DNA of 64,000 bases from Plutella xylostella (taxonomy: Eukaryota > Arthropoda > Insecta > Lepidoptera > Plutellidae). The stretch is from positions 14,515,501 through 14,579,500 of the forward strand of contig NC_064012.1 in NCBI RefSeq assembly GCF_932276165.1, in the 5' to 3' direction. Of this stretch, positions 33,901 through 43,913 are shown in pieces; position 1 is the first letter of the stretch, and each line of letters begins with the position of its first letter. The position numbers were made by a program, and so were the translations under genes. The notes under the pieces were generated by a model, which was given only the letters and a program-made list of their open reading frames with translations, was not told the DNA's origin and made no database searches.

Positions 33901-35728
33901 TATAGCTATGTAAGATTTCTCATGCCACTTGTGTCTTAAACTAAATATGAAGCCCAGCCCTATATGTTTTTTAAGTTTCAAATGTTTCTCAGGTTCTCTA
34001 CTTATTTGTATTTGCACTTATTTATGTGTTTTCAGACTTTTCAGATACCTAAGTATGAAGATTAACTTTTATACAATCATACCATGTATTACGTACCTAA
34101 TCATTCGTTTAGTTAGCATTTCACTTGTGTCGACGAGCGTACGGCAGTCGATTCTGCGCGATGTGTGGTATAGCGGCGTACATTGTTTCATACTAAATGC
34201 AGTAAAACACCAACATATGGGATCTTCCATACATGTTTAATGTAGAGATGAATAAGACGCAAGTTTGGTGCGAACGACTGTATGTACCTAACAAATACTC
34301 ATGTAGTGATTTGGAATTTTAATTATTTATTTATAGGTACATAGGTACCCATGTAGGTATCACATATTATTGCAAACAAAATAAACTAAATAGGTATACG
34401 CCACAGGTTTTATAAAATGAAATTGTTTGAGTACAAAGGAAGGCTTATCGCCAATATGTAATTTATTCTAACCTACCTTTCATTGTAGTATCGGGTACAG
34501 ATACTACAGATGGACCTGACGACGGTTACTGATTAAATGACACTAATATTTTGTACAAACGCGAAGCGGGTGACTCCTATTACCTTTGATTATCTCTTCG
34601 CGGACTAAGTACCTAACAATTTGAGTTATGTGGTTCAAACAAGCTTATAATAGAAGAATTATAATAAAGTCAATTGAAGAAATAGTTTTTATGCCTAGAA
34701 AATGAAATATTTGTATGTTAGAGGACCACTTTAAACTATTATTACTGCACTGTGGAACTTCTCGTACAAACAAATCATCTGAATTACCTACCGATCTAAT
34801 TATAACACTGAGATAAAACGGCATCAATGTCTTTTCAAAAAAATCATTCCATTTTTTTTATAAAGCACCAGTGCCCGCCGGGCAATGTTCTGGAAATATC
34901 TATAGCATTCAAAAAGATCAAACGCCTGGAACAAACGGGAACAGTGTACTGTAAACAAATCTGACTGAAGCTTCAGTACGCTTTTTTACACGAAATGAGC
35001 TTGTACACTGTAGTGTACAGTCGGGGAGAAGTACACTGTAACACCTTACGCGTTGGCTAATTATTGTCTTTATGTTATGTATGTATGACAACTTGTACGC
35101 TCGTGGCACGTTTAATAAAAAATAAGGGAATTATTTTCACGTGCATTTACGCGATGGTAGACAAACGACCAATCCATTATTTTCACATAGGTACCTAATA
35201 CTACATAACGTATATAAACAAGGACGAAGTTAATTATGTGTACACATTACCAATATGTTTGATGAACTTTTGGATAGAGTTAGGACGTGTACAGTTTAGG
35301 AGGCGTCGGGCACAAACCCTAATACCCAGTTACAGAGTAGTCTTCGTATCCAGGGATCCACCGACTCGAAAATTGGTTGAGTCCTTATGTAGTGAAATGG
35401 TAACAAACAACTTTATAATACTAGTTCATTGCGAAATTTGCTCCAAAGATGTTAATACCGCAGAATCCCGCGTTAACACTGGCTCATTTATACACTCACG
35501 GGCAATGAAAAAGTTCCACTCACACAAAACCCCAATTTTTTCAGGCATTTTATTTAAAATTTAAACAAAATATTATCGTATTTAGTTGGTAATACCCTGA
35601 TGCTCGGTTAAATGTACTTCAATGTTGCAGAAGGCGTCATTAAGCTAGCCTTTTCCGTTTAGGAGTAATTTAGTGATTTTCTCAGTGGAACCATTTCATT
35701 GCCCGTGAGTGTAAGTATTATGATTTGA

Positions 35729-35774
<46 letters not shown>

Positions 35775-38700
35775 TAGTCAACGGATACACTTGTGTATTT
35801 GTTTTCTTATTTAATTAATTAAAAATATCTTGTTTATTTACATTTATTCCAACAGTTTTGTTACTAAAAGTATACTTACTTGATTATCTACCAAAGTACA
35901 TAAAAGATACTGGCCTATGCACTACAATTAATCAGTTAACACAATCCACTGCTGACACTTCAAAAACGATCACAACATGAAGAAGAGGACCAACAGCAAG
36001 CCCACACAGGCATCACCCGACCCCGTGGCTGCCATCAACAAGTTGGAGGCCAAGATGAGCCAGGGGCTGGCCGCCTTTGATGCTCGCCTGGCTGCCACCA
36101 GCACCACCACTCCCAGCCTGGATCAGCTGGCTGCAGACTTCCGGAGCTTCAGGGAGTGCATGCTCCAAGCACTCAATGTCCTGCGGGTGCAGATTTCTGC
36201 AGTTGCCCAGGTCTCCGATGATCTTGACAACCAGGGGAGACGCAAGTTCCTGCTCTTCCGTGGTGTTAGTGAATCCCCTGATGAAGAGATCTCCACTGTG
36301 GTGACGGCTGTGTGTGTCGAGAAACTGGGTCTCAGTGACTTCAAGCAGTCCCAGATTAAACAGTGCTTCCGACTTCAGAGTGGGTCTCCTACAGCCACAG
36401 ACCGACCACGTCCCATTCTGGTCAGGTTTAGTGATAGGGCTACTCGGGCACTTGTGTGGGACAAGAAAAAGGTGCTCAAAGGCACACCGGTCTCTGTCTG
36501 CGAGTTCCTGACGGCCAGAAGACGTGACATCTTCCTAGAAGCCCGTCACCGGTTCGGAATGAGGAATTGCTGGACTCAGGACGGCAATGTCTTCCTTAAG
36601 TCTCCGGACGGTGGCCACAAGATCCGTCTCAACTCCAGGCAGGACCTCGACGCGATACCGGTGCCCGCCCAGACCCCGGCGCCCACACAGTCCCAGGCAG
36701 ACGGGGCATCTCGACCAGCACTGGACCGGGCTGCAAAAAAGACCAAATTAGTCGGTACTGCCAACAAATAAGTGTGAGAACTCATTATTGTTTAACCCAT
36801 AAAGTGCTTACCAACCTAATTTGATTCCCGTACACAAAGTTGTAGTCATAAGATGCATAACATGAGTCCAAAAGTCCAAACTGTCCACCTCATAGGCTGA
36901 TAGTACTTATTATCTTAAGTTTCTCCATGTGCCACTGCACTTTGGTTTTTATTGCTGTATTGTTTTTTTATATGTATAGAGCACTAATATCCCTTTTGCC
37001 TCTTTGCCTTTTGCATCTGCTGAGTAATGTTAATAATATTTCACTTTCGAAATTACCTACCCTCAGTAGTCTATTTTGTTTTGCTACGACTTTTCTTCAA
37101 CTTTTTGTATTTTTATGTTGGCATGTGGTGTGATTTTTGACATCGACAGTTTGAGACAGTGACATTGACAGACTTAAGTCACGTGATAATCGCTTAATGT
37201 TGCCATAACTTAAAAATTATTTTGCCTTACCTTTTTATTCTGTGTTGTATAAATAAGTTAGTTAATGTTCCGAGGAATTATGTTTGTGTTGCAGGATCTC
37301 TTCTCATCACAGTGTGCCGGCGGTGGATGTGGACAAAGTGTGTTTAGGTTTCAGTAAATAGTCTAATAGTCATAGTATATAGCAATTATATCACATATAG
37401 CATAATTATCTATTCTAGTAGTTATATATATTATTTATTTATTTATATTCGTCATCGTCACACAATACTTCTACCTGTAGCGTATGGATTTATCGATTGA
37501 CTCTGATTTGTTTTACTCTTTGGACTCGATTGATAACCTTTCAGATGCATCTAGTGACTGCGTTCATCTCAGTGATCTGCTTCACAACACTTTTTCTCCA
37601 TTCCCTAAGAATCTGAATCTATGCCACATTAACGCTCAAAGCATTCCTTCCCATTATTCCGAACTTCTCTCAACTTTCACCAGTAATTGTATTCATGCGT
37701 GTCTAGTGTCGGAGTCATTTCTTAAACCGTCGCTCCCCACAACATCTTTTTCCTTGCCGGGTTATATTTTAATAAGAAATGACCGAATTGATAAGGGTTG
37801 CGGAGGTGTTGCTATTTACCTTCGTGCTGACATTAAGTACAAAATACTAGCAACTTCATCACCTCACTATAACAAAGGTATGGAATACATCCTCCTGGAA
37901 CTCAATTTCAATACTGTGAAATTTATGTTGGGTGTGGTTTATGCCCCTCCCAATTCCGACTACTTGGACGCGCTTGAACTACTGCTTGCCACACATCTGC
38001 CTGAATATGAACATGCTGTCCTGATGGGGGATTTTAACACTTGCCTTCTGCAAGATAGTGCCCGTTCCCGTAAGTTTCTCACATTAACTTCTTCTTTAAA
38101 TCTTCATATCCCAAAACTAGATCCCACTCACCACGTAAATGACTCTCATTCCCTTATAGACCATATTCTTACTTCTAGCAGTGAACGGATCGCAACCCAT
38201 GGGCAGTTTACTGCCTCTGGATTCTCCCATCACGATCTTATATTTGCCTCGTACAAATTAAGAATTCCCAAACTGAAACCTAAAATAATATTTCAGCGTA
38301 ACTTTGCGAGTATGGACCATGAAAGGCTGGCTGATGATGCTGCTAGCACCGATTGGATACAAATAGAGCGCATTGACAATATCGACGACAAGGTTAAGTG
38401 CTTTAATAGCCTCGTCACCGACCTTCTGGATCGTCATGCGCCTCTACATCCAGTCCGAATGAAGCGGCCCCCAGCCCCCTGGCTGACACCTGCGATACGC
38501 AAGCAGATGGCTTACCGTGACGCACTGCGCCGCAAGCATAAGAAGGATCCATCGGAGGCCAACTGGAATAATTTCAAATTCGTGCGAAACCGCTGCAATC
38601 AGATGATCCGAAATGCAAAGCGCCGGCATATCCACTCGTCAGTCGAAAACTGTTCGTCCAAGAACTTATGGCAGTTTCTCCATTCTCTGGGTTTAGGAAG

Positions 38701-41700
38701 GTGTAGGAAGGACCAGCCACTGTCTGTTGACAAGGACGGCCTCAACCGACACTTCTCATCCCCTCCCCATATCCTTGATCCTCTTACTAAAGCCCTCACC
38801 ATCAGCAATATTCAAGCTTTGCCTCTCGCAGCATCTTCTCCCCTCCATTTTACACCGGTTACTGAGACAGACATTAAAAAGATTATTCTCTCTATCCCCA
38901 GCAAGGCGGTTGGCAGTGACGGCATCGGTCGTGACATGCTGCTTCCGATTCTCCCTTTTATCCTGTCTTCTATTACCTCTATCATCAACTTCTCTTTATC
39001 CTCAGGCACGTTTCCCACCCTCTGGAAATTGGCCTTCATGGTTCCCGTCCCAAAAATTTCGAGTCCTGTTGAATTTAAACACTACCGGCCCATATCAATT
39101 CTCCCGTTCCTTTCTAAGGTACTTGAACGCGTAGTGTTGCGGCAGTTCTCGAATTTTCTCTCCTCTAACAATCTCCTAAACCCCCTTCAATCGGGATTTC
39201 GTCCATCCCATAGTACTTGCTCCGCTCTCATTAAAATTACTGATGACCTTCGTAAGGCCGTGGACGATAGCCAACCAACTCTCCTTACACTTCTTGACTT
39301 TAGCAACGCCTTCAACTGTGTCGATCATGATATCCTCTTGTCCATACTCCGTTCTCTTAATATGTCTGGCTCAGTAGCCGAGTGGTTCTCTTCCTACTTG
39401 AGCGGTCGCCGACAACGCATCCGGTCCGATGACATTGAATCGGACTGGTGTGATGTCACAGCCGGCGTGCCCCAAGGTGGTGTCCTTTCCCCTATCCTTT
39501 TTTCAGTTTTTATCAATACGCTTGTCTCCGTTCTTAAGTTCACCTCTTACCACTTGTACGCTGACGATCTGCAATTGTATGTTTCCTGTGGTCCCGGTGA
39601 TGTTTTGGAGGCTATTGACAGGATGACTGCTGATCTTGATGCAGTCAAAAATTGGACAGCAAACTACGGTCTCCTAGTCAATCCCTCTAAAACCCAAGTT
39701 ATGTTTGTTGGCAGCAGGTATCACTTAGCTAGACTGCGAAACGGCCCACTACCACCTGTAATCTTCAATGGGGTTACTTTGCCTTACTGTGACAGTGTTA
39801 AAAACCTTGGTCTTCATATCCAGAATAACCTGTCATGGGAATTGCATGTCTCAGAAATTAGTCGCAAGATCTATGCCTCGATGCATGGACTAAAACGGTT
39901 GCAGAATTTCCTGCCGTACTCGACCAAAGTTACGCTAGTCAACTCCTTGTTGCTCCCTATCATTGACTACGCAGATGTGTGCTACCCTGATCTCACCGAA
40001 GAGCTACTTGATAAACTCGACCGTCTGCTCAACTTATGCATTCGCTATATTTTTGGCCTGCGTAAGTATGACCATGTCACCGATTTTCGTAATAAACTCA
40101 AGTGGCTCAACATCCGTCATCGAAGGAATGCTCATATTGTTTCCCTAGTATATGGTATAGTTTATAATCCTTGTGCCCCCTCTTACTTAACTGATCGCTT
40201 TTCATTCTTTGACTTTACTGACCGTCCTCAACGGTCAAGTCGAAATTTGCTCTTTCGTACCCCAGAGCATAATGCGGCAGGGTATTCGGATTCTTTCACC
40301 GTGTCAGCGGTTCGCTTGTGGAACCAGTTACCAGTGCATATAAGGCAATCGCAGTCCATAGAAACCTTTAAGTCTAAGGTTCGTCTGCACTACCTCCAGA
40401 AGCAGAACAATCAGCAGCAGATCTAATAAATAGTTTATCTGTTTTTGTTGTAGTATGTAAGTGAGACGATGATATTATTATTTTTTGTTATAGTAACTAT
40501 ATATTTAAATTATGTATGTAGGTATACGTTTATTTTATAATATTATGTATAAGTAAGTATATATTCTAGTGTTTAACAATATAGATATTAAACAAAATTA
40601 AACTGTCCTCATTGTCTTTCGCACTACCTATCACTTTCTCCACAACGCCCAAGGTTAACTGGAAGAGAATGCTTTTAGCATTAAGTTCGCCTATGTACAA
40701 AATTAATTTATGTGCAATAAAGAATTTAATAATAATAATGATAAGCAATATGATTTAAACTGAACCTGTCCAGTAGTTTTTAAGAAACGCACAAATCATA
40801 AATTTTCGATAGTGATTCGTAGCAAAAACACAGTGCCTTCTTCGTTTCATCATGTGCGTGAAAATCAACATTAAATGTACTTATCAATTTATTCATTATT
40901 TTTCTATTTGCTTGCTGAATGTTTAAATCGTCGTTAATATCAATTATCAATATTTACAACTTACTTATCTATTTATTTGAAAATGGTCCGTGGTACCGAT
41001 ACAATGGAGAAATAACGTCAAACTACGACTAAACTCGACAGTCGTTTTATCTCGGATACTAATTTGACTAGTGCAAGTTGTCGATCGTTTAGTATCTGAG
41101 ATAAATAATAGACTGTCGAGTTTCTTGGCACTATATGTAGATCTCTTGAGTCTTGGGACACAATTTTTTTGTGAGATTTTCAGTTATCTACTTATTTTGT
41201 TGTATTATCAGCATTATGCTTAATAAGATTATGCCTATAACATATCACGAATAAACACATCTGCATTATATGTAATTTAAGTAGGAGCCCATTAATGTTA
41301 TCGTAATTAACTTGTGATGCTTAATTAGATAAGAGGTCAAAGGTGGCGCGTACTTTTCGCTGATGTTATGTGTTTGGCAATGTAGGTATATAGATTCTAA
41401 TACTACTATAATAAGAATACTTCCGGACACATCTAGATCCAAAAACTAAGAGTGTTTTTAATGGTGCGGATTTCATCAAGCATGCGTGATCTCACGCCGC
41501 CGTTTTCCCGCGTCCCGCGTGCGTATTCCATGCATTACAATAAATAGTACCTAGTAAAAAAATAACACTTGCGTGATGAAATCCGCTCGATATTAAAAAC
41601 AGCGTAAAGGGAACCGAAAATGTGACTTTTGGCACTACAGAATGCGTAGCGTGTTGCTTCATTCGCTCGTCTATCATGTACTTAATTCAAATCTGATTAC

Positions 41701-43913
41701 ACTCACAGGCTATGAAATAGTTCCATTGAGAAAATAACCAAATTACTCCTAAACGGAAAAAAATAGCTTAATGACGCCTTTAGCATTAGGTATTTAAGTA
41801 TTTAACGGCGCATCAAATATTAGCAACTAAGTGCCAATTTCACCATTCTCGGTTATCTAAGCGACAGGGATTGATTTATAAATTAAACGTCATTTCCATA
41901 TAAAATTCATGACAGATGTGTCAAAAGTTAACCATTACTCCCTGGTTATGCTCTAACCGAGAATGGTGAAATTGGCACTAAAAACGTAAACATTTTGTAC
42001 TAATATCCTATTAAATATTTTTTTTAAATGGGGCCATTGGTGTCTGCATTTTGTAAGTGGCTTGTCTCTTTGCCCGGTACATTAATACATTTATTATTGG
42101 TTATTAAAATTCGCAAAAGGCCAATTTTTTTATCAACCTAAAGAAGTAATCGCTACAGCAAGAGCACAAGTAAAATAATTTCTCAATAGCCAAACTTATG
42201 GGTGAATAATTTCATACATGCGTGAATTTTGAATCGAAAATAGTGTGATTTTCATCAGGTATTCTTACACTCAGTTGCAGAAAGCCTCTTTAAAATAAAA
42301 CATTAGCTATTATGTAATTATCACTAACGATTCCATTATTTTAAAGCTGTTACACTAAACTTTTTCAGACATAGAAAATGTATAATGACGTTTGAAAAAC
42401 TTAAAGAACGTTCTGCAACTGGGTTTCTAATGCAATGGAAAGTTGGTTTTTAGGCGGAAAAATAAAGTTAGGATACTGACACGCAAGAAGACGATACGAA
42501 TGATAGTTTTTTAACAGAGGGTGACGATCAATCGTTCATAGGATCCGTATGTAAGCACTGATATTTTGTTTATGGTAGGAATAATTCGCTAAATACAGTC
42601 GCAAAATAAACTCCGTAAAGTTAAAAAGCATTTTAAGTAACTGCAGTTACTTCGCGAGCAATGGAAAAGTTGTAGTACTTATATCTATCAAGTAAAGGCT
42701 AGTTTAATGACGCCATCTCCAACTAAAACTGTTATTTATGAGTAATATTATTGTTTTCAAATGTTTAAAAAAATACTACTTGGGCTTTTCTGGGTGGAAC
42801 TTTTACATTGCTCGTGAGTGTACGTAGTAACTAAGTAGTTTTATTTGCAAACCCGTTTCTGAAAAAGGATTTTGGAGTTATAAAGTTAAAGGTAGCATTT
42901 GAATTAAGAAGGACCGGAACGTTAAGTACTACAAATATACCGCCCGTCTGTAACTTACAAAACAAACTTTTTGGTTTTGTTGTAGACTATAGTCCTTTCA
43001 TAAATTTAGGAGGTACCTCCGTTTGTATTACCACATAGTAACTATACCATAACCACAAAGTTTAGGCCCGGAGCCCGGAGGCTGCCGAACATCGCTACCG
43101 TAATATTGTGTTTTCAGCTATTTCTTGTAATATACACGTAGGTATAACTGCTGAAACTAATCACAAAAGTTAGCATGCCGCCCTGCTTTTAAACCGGCGA
43201 TTCTGTACTGAACGCTTTTTAACTAAACATGAAAAGCAGTAACATAATTACAACTTACCATGTTCGTTGGGCACGGAGTACTGGTAGCTGGGGATGAGGT
43301 CGGGCAGGTCGTGCGGGCTGGGCGGCGGCGGCGCGCGGTAGGGCTCCGCATACGGCAAGCCCCACTCGCGCTCGCCGCCGTAGCCGCAGTAGTCGCCGCC
43401 GTAGCCCAGCTGCTGCGCCGGGTAGCAGGCGTAGTCGCCGCCGCCGCCCGCCGCCACCTCGTACCCGCCGCCCTGCGCCAGCATGCCGCCGCTGCCGCCC
43501 GCCCCGCACAGGTACCCGCCGCCCCCGAACTGCGGCTTCAGCGCCTGGCACTTGCGCCTGAAGCCGCGCGGGCGCCGCCGGTACGAGCCCTCCTCGAACA
43601 TGAACTCGGACGACGGATCGATGGTCCAGTAGTGGCCCTTGCCCGGCCGGCCCAGCCCCTTCGGAAGCTTCACGAAGCACTCGTTGAGGCTGAGGTTGTG
43701 GCGCACCGAGTTCTTCCAGCCCTGGTACGAGCTGCGGAAGAAGGGGAACTGCTGCTGCAGGAAGGCGTAGATCTCGCTGAGCGTGAGGCGCTTGTTGGGC
43801 GAGTGGCGGATGGCCATGACGATGAGCGCGATGTAGGAGAAGGGCGGCTTCTCCTGGCGGCGGGCGGGCGCGCGGCGGGCGGCCGGCGAGCCGGGGAGCT
43901 CCTCGGTCTTCAT
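30690..43913 (-). CDS. FoxF: Forkhead transcription factor FoxF/biniou
   Basis: A DNA-binding factor of visceral mesoderm development (Drosophila biniou, vertebrate FOXF1/2). Two exons, 43913-43259 and 30976-30690, give 313 aa; the split Gly (G|GT) confirms the phase. The forkhead domain covers residues 21-115, with the recognition helix WKNSVRHNLSLNECF at 66-80, then GKGHYWTIDPSSEFMFEEGS and RRRPRGFRRKCQALKP, which is diagnostic of the FoxF class. After it comes a Gly/Tyr-rich linker and a Pro/Ser-rich tail ending YYDHMKYSMQ. The ATG at 43911-43913 is the first after an in-frame TAG upstream. Exon 1 is very GC-rich and so has long spurious ORFs in other frames. The 12.3-kb intron holds an intact antisense LINE and several MITEs. 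Confidence 0.93.
31222..31500. mobile_element. MITE family A, copy 1
   Basis: CACTCACGGGCAAAGAAAC at the left and CATTGTCCGTGAGTG at the right, flanked by TA. It has an extra internal hairpin (GTTTCCACTGAGAAAAGC and its complement) not in other copies. In the FoxF intron. Confidence 0.82.
31857..31894 (-). repeat. SINE S1, short 3' fragment
   Basis: CACTCACGCCTTGTACTAAT then GTACTCCCTTGC matches the 3' end of S1 in reverse. Nothing else of the element remains. Confidence 0.7.
32094..33300. mobile_element. 1.2-kb TA-flanked element with GGGAATATGC ends
   Basis: TAGGGAATATGC at 32092 and its complement ending at 33302 give a 10-bp TIR plus TA. A third copy (TTAGGGAATATGCA) lies at 32888. Inverted words TGACGTCATAAT and CTCAGAATAAT occur near both ends. 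The TIR is short, so this call is weaker than the others. Confidence 0.55.
33303..35492. other. FoxF intron, no element recognised
   Basis: Contains only short ORFs without family signals. A possible home for regulatory DNA, but nothing specific is visible. Confidence 0.45.
35493..35711. mobile_element. MITE family A, copy 2 (best preserved)
   Basis: 219 bp, TIR CACTCACGGGCAATGAAA, perfect at both ends, flanked by TA. The body has TTTTAGTTGGTAATA-like and CAGAAGGCGTCATTAAGCTA. It abuts the LINE 5' end. Confidence 0.9.
35977..36771 (+). CDS. LINE ORF1 protein (264 aa)
   Basis: The RNA-binding chaperone that packages LINE RNA. After a basic start (MKKRTNSKPTQASPDP), residues about 20-85 are a likely coiled coil. 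From about residue 86 an L1-ORF1-like RNA-binding domain begins with DNQGRRKFLLFRGVSESPDE and includes KQSQIKQCFRLQ and RPRPILVRFSDRATRALVWD, then CEFLTARRRDIFLEARHRFG. The tail is Pro/Gln-rich with a basic end (RAAKKTKLVG). No CCHC knuckles are seen. Codon usage is GC-richer than ORF2 and the surroundings. Confidence 0.88.
   Translation: MKKRTNSKPTQASPDPVAAINKLEAKMSQGLAAFDARLAATSTTTPSLDQLAADFRSFRECMLQALNVLRVQISAVAQVSDDLDNQGRRKFLLFRGVSESPDEEISTVVTAVCVEKLGLSDFKQSQIKQCFRLQSGSPTATDRPRPILVRFSDRATRALVWDKKKVLKGTPVSVCEFLTARRRDIFLEARHRFGMRNCWTQDGNVFLKSPDGGHKIRLNSRQDLDAIPVPAQTPAPTQSQADGASRPALDRAAKKTKLVGTANK
36772..37483 (+). other. 712-bp spacer between LINE ORF1 and ORF2
   Basis: AT-rich, with no coding function I can support. 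One 68-codon hydrophobic ORF (36927-37133) is probably chance. Near 37295 is an acceptor-like TTGTGTTGCAG|GATC. Most LINEs have overlapping or nearly adjoining ORFs, so the length is notable. Confidence 0.6.
37484..40426 (+). CDS. LINE ORF2: AP endonuclease and reverse transcriptase (980 aa)
   Basis: Performs target-primed reverse transcription. The N-terminal endonuclease has NLCHINAQSIPSHY, SESF, GGVAIYLRADIKY, VYAPPNSD, MGDFNT (Asp183), IDHILTSS and SHHDL. The reverse transcriptase has the usual blocks: HYRPISILPFLSKVLERVV, LQSGFRPSHSTCSAL, LTLLDFSNAFNCVDHD (catalytic Asp605), AGVPQGGVLSPILFSVFIN, and YADD at 692-695. The C-terminus has FTVSAVRLWNQLPVHIRQS, common in the Jockey superfamily. 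It is full length with no stop or frameshift, so possibly active. The start ATG at 37484 is the first of the frame and follows ORF1 by 712 bp. Confidence 0.95.
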   Translation: MDLSIDSDLFYSLDSIDNLSDASSDCVHLSDLLHNTFSPFPKNLNLCHINAQSIPSHYSELLSTFTSNCIHACLVSESFLKPSLPTTSFSLPGYILIRNDRIDKGCGGVAIYLRADIKYKILATSSPHYNKGMEYILLELNFNTVKFMLGVVYAPPNSDYLDALELLLATHLPEYEHAVLMGDFNTCLLQDSARSRKFLTLTSSLNLHIPKLDPTHHVNDSHSLIDHILTSSSERIATHGQFTASGFSHHDLIFASYKLRIPKLKPKIIFQRNFASMDHERLADDAASTDWIQIERIDNIDDKVKCFNSLVTDLLDRHAPLHPVRMKRPPAPWLTPAIRKQMAYRDALRRKHKKDPSEANWNNFKFVRNRCNQMIRNAKRRHIHSSVENCSSKNLWQFLHSLGLGRCRKDQPLSVDKDGLNRHFSSPPHILDPLTKALTISNIQALPLAASSPLHFTPVTETDIKKIILSIPSKAVGSDGIGRDMLLPILPFILSSITSIINFSLSSGTFPTLWKLAFMVPVPKISSPVEFKHYRPISILPFLSKVLERVVLRQFSNFLSSNNLLNPLQSGFRPSHSTCSALIKITDDLRKAVDDSQPTLLTLLDFSNAFNCVDHDILLSILRSLNMSGSVAEWFSSYLSGRRQRIRSDDIESDWCDVTAGVPQGGVLSPILFSVFINTLVSVLKFTSYHLYADDLQLYVSCGPGDVLEAIDRMTADLDAVKNWTANYGLLVNPSKTQVMFVGSRYHLARLRNGPLPPVIFNGVTLPYCDSVKNLGLHIQNNLSWELHVSEISRKIYASMHGLKRLQNFLPYSTKVTLVNSLLLPIIDYADVCYPDLTEELLDKLDRLLNLCIRYIFGLRKYDHVTDFRNKLKWLNIRHRRNAHIVSLVYGIVYNPCAPSYLTDRFSFFDFTDRPQRSSRNLLFRTPEHNAAGYSDSFTVSAVRLWNQLPVHIRQSQSIETFKSKVRLHYLQKQNNQQQI
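41031..41124. repeat. Inverted repeat (fold-back)
   Basis: AAACTCGACAGTCGTTTTAT and TCGGATACT are mirrored by AGTATCTGAGATAAATAATA and GACTGTCGAGTTT about 30 nt later. Probably a small MITE; no TSD was seen. Confidence 0.6.
41453..41600. mobile_element. About 150-bp MITE with GCGGATTTCATCA arms
   Basis: TGTTTTTAATGGTGCGGATT and TCATCAAGCATGCGTG at the left; the right side repeats these inverted (TGATGAAATCCGC, then ATTAAAAACAG). The loop is GC-rich. Confidence 0.72.
41699..42081. mobile_element. MITE family A, copy 3, split by MITE family B
   Basis: ACTCACAGGCTATGAAATAG through CATCAAATATTAGCAACTAA, then a foreign 148-bp element, then AAAACGTAAACATTTTGTAC to TTGTAAGTGG. Removing the insert and one TAA restores the family A sequence. 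Confidence 0.85.
41831..41978. mobile_element. MITE family B, copy 1, nested in family A
   Basis: TIR GTGCCAATTTCACCATTCTC at both ends, TSD TAA (41828-41830, 41979-41981). The 3-bp TAA duplication is of PIF/Harbinger type. A second copy is at 57349. Confidence 0.9.
42650..42820. mobile_element. MITE family A, copy 4 (diverged)
   Basis: CGCGAGCAATGGAAAAGTTG at the left and ACATTGCTCGTGAGTG before TA at the right. The middle TTTAATGACGCCATCTCCAA is recognisable family A. Confidence 0.7.
43259..43913 (-). CDS. FoxF: FoxF exon 1 (forkhead domain)
   Basis: Starts MKTEELPGSPAARR and ends GAACATG|GTAAGT in phase 1. It contains the complete winged-helix domain and a Gly-rich linker (QFGGGGYLCGAGGSGGM). 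It is a GC-rich island in an AT-rich region. Confidence 0.95.

Larger units (their letters stand above)
35727..40748 (+). mobile_element. Full-length non-LTR retrotransposon, Jockey/CR1-like group, two intact ORFs
   Basis: ORF1 (35977-36771) and ORF2 (37484-40426) are both open. About 0.3 kb of 3' UTR ends in a short AAT/ATG-rich tail near 40741, typical of this group. TATGATTT occurs on both sides (35719-35726 and 40749-40756), followed by similar bases, and may be a diverged TSD, which would put the 5' end at or beside a T-tract (35732-35769). The element lies in the FoxF intron, antisense to that gene. Intact ORFs imply a fairly recent insertion. The clade (CR1, Kiri or Jockey proper) needs a tree. 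Confidence 0.9.

Noticed and set aside
38727..39134. 135-aa ORF within the LINE
   Set aside because: Frame-shadow of ORF2.
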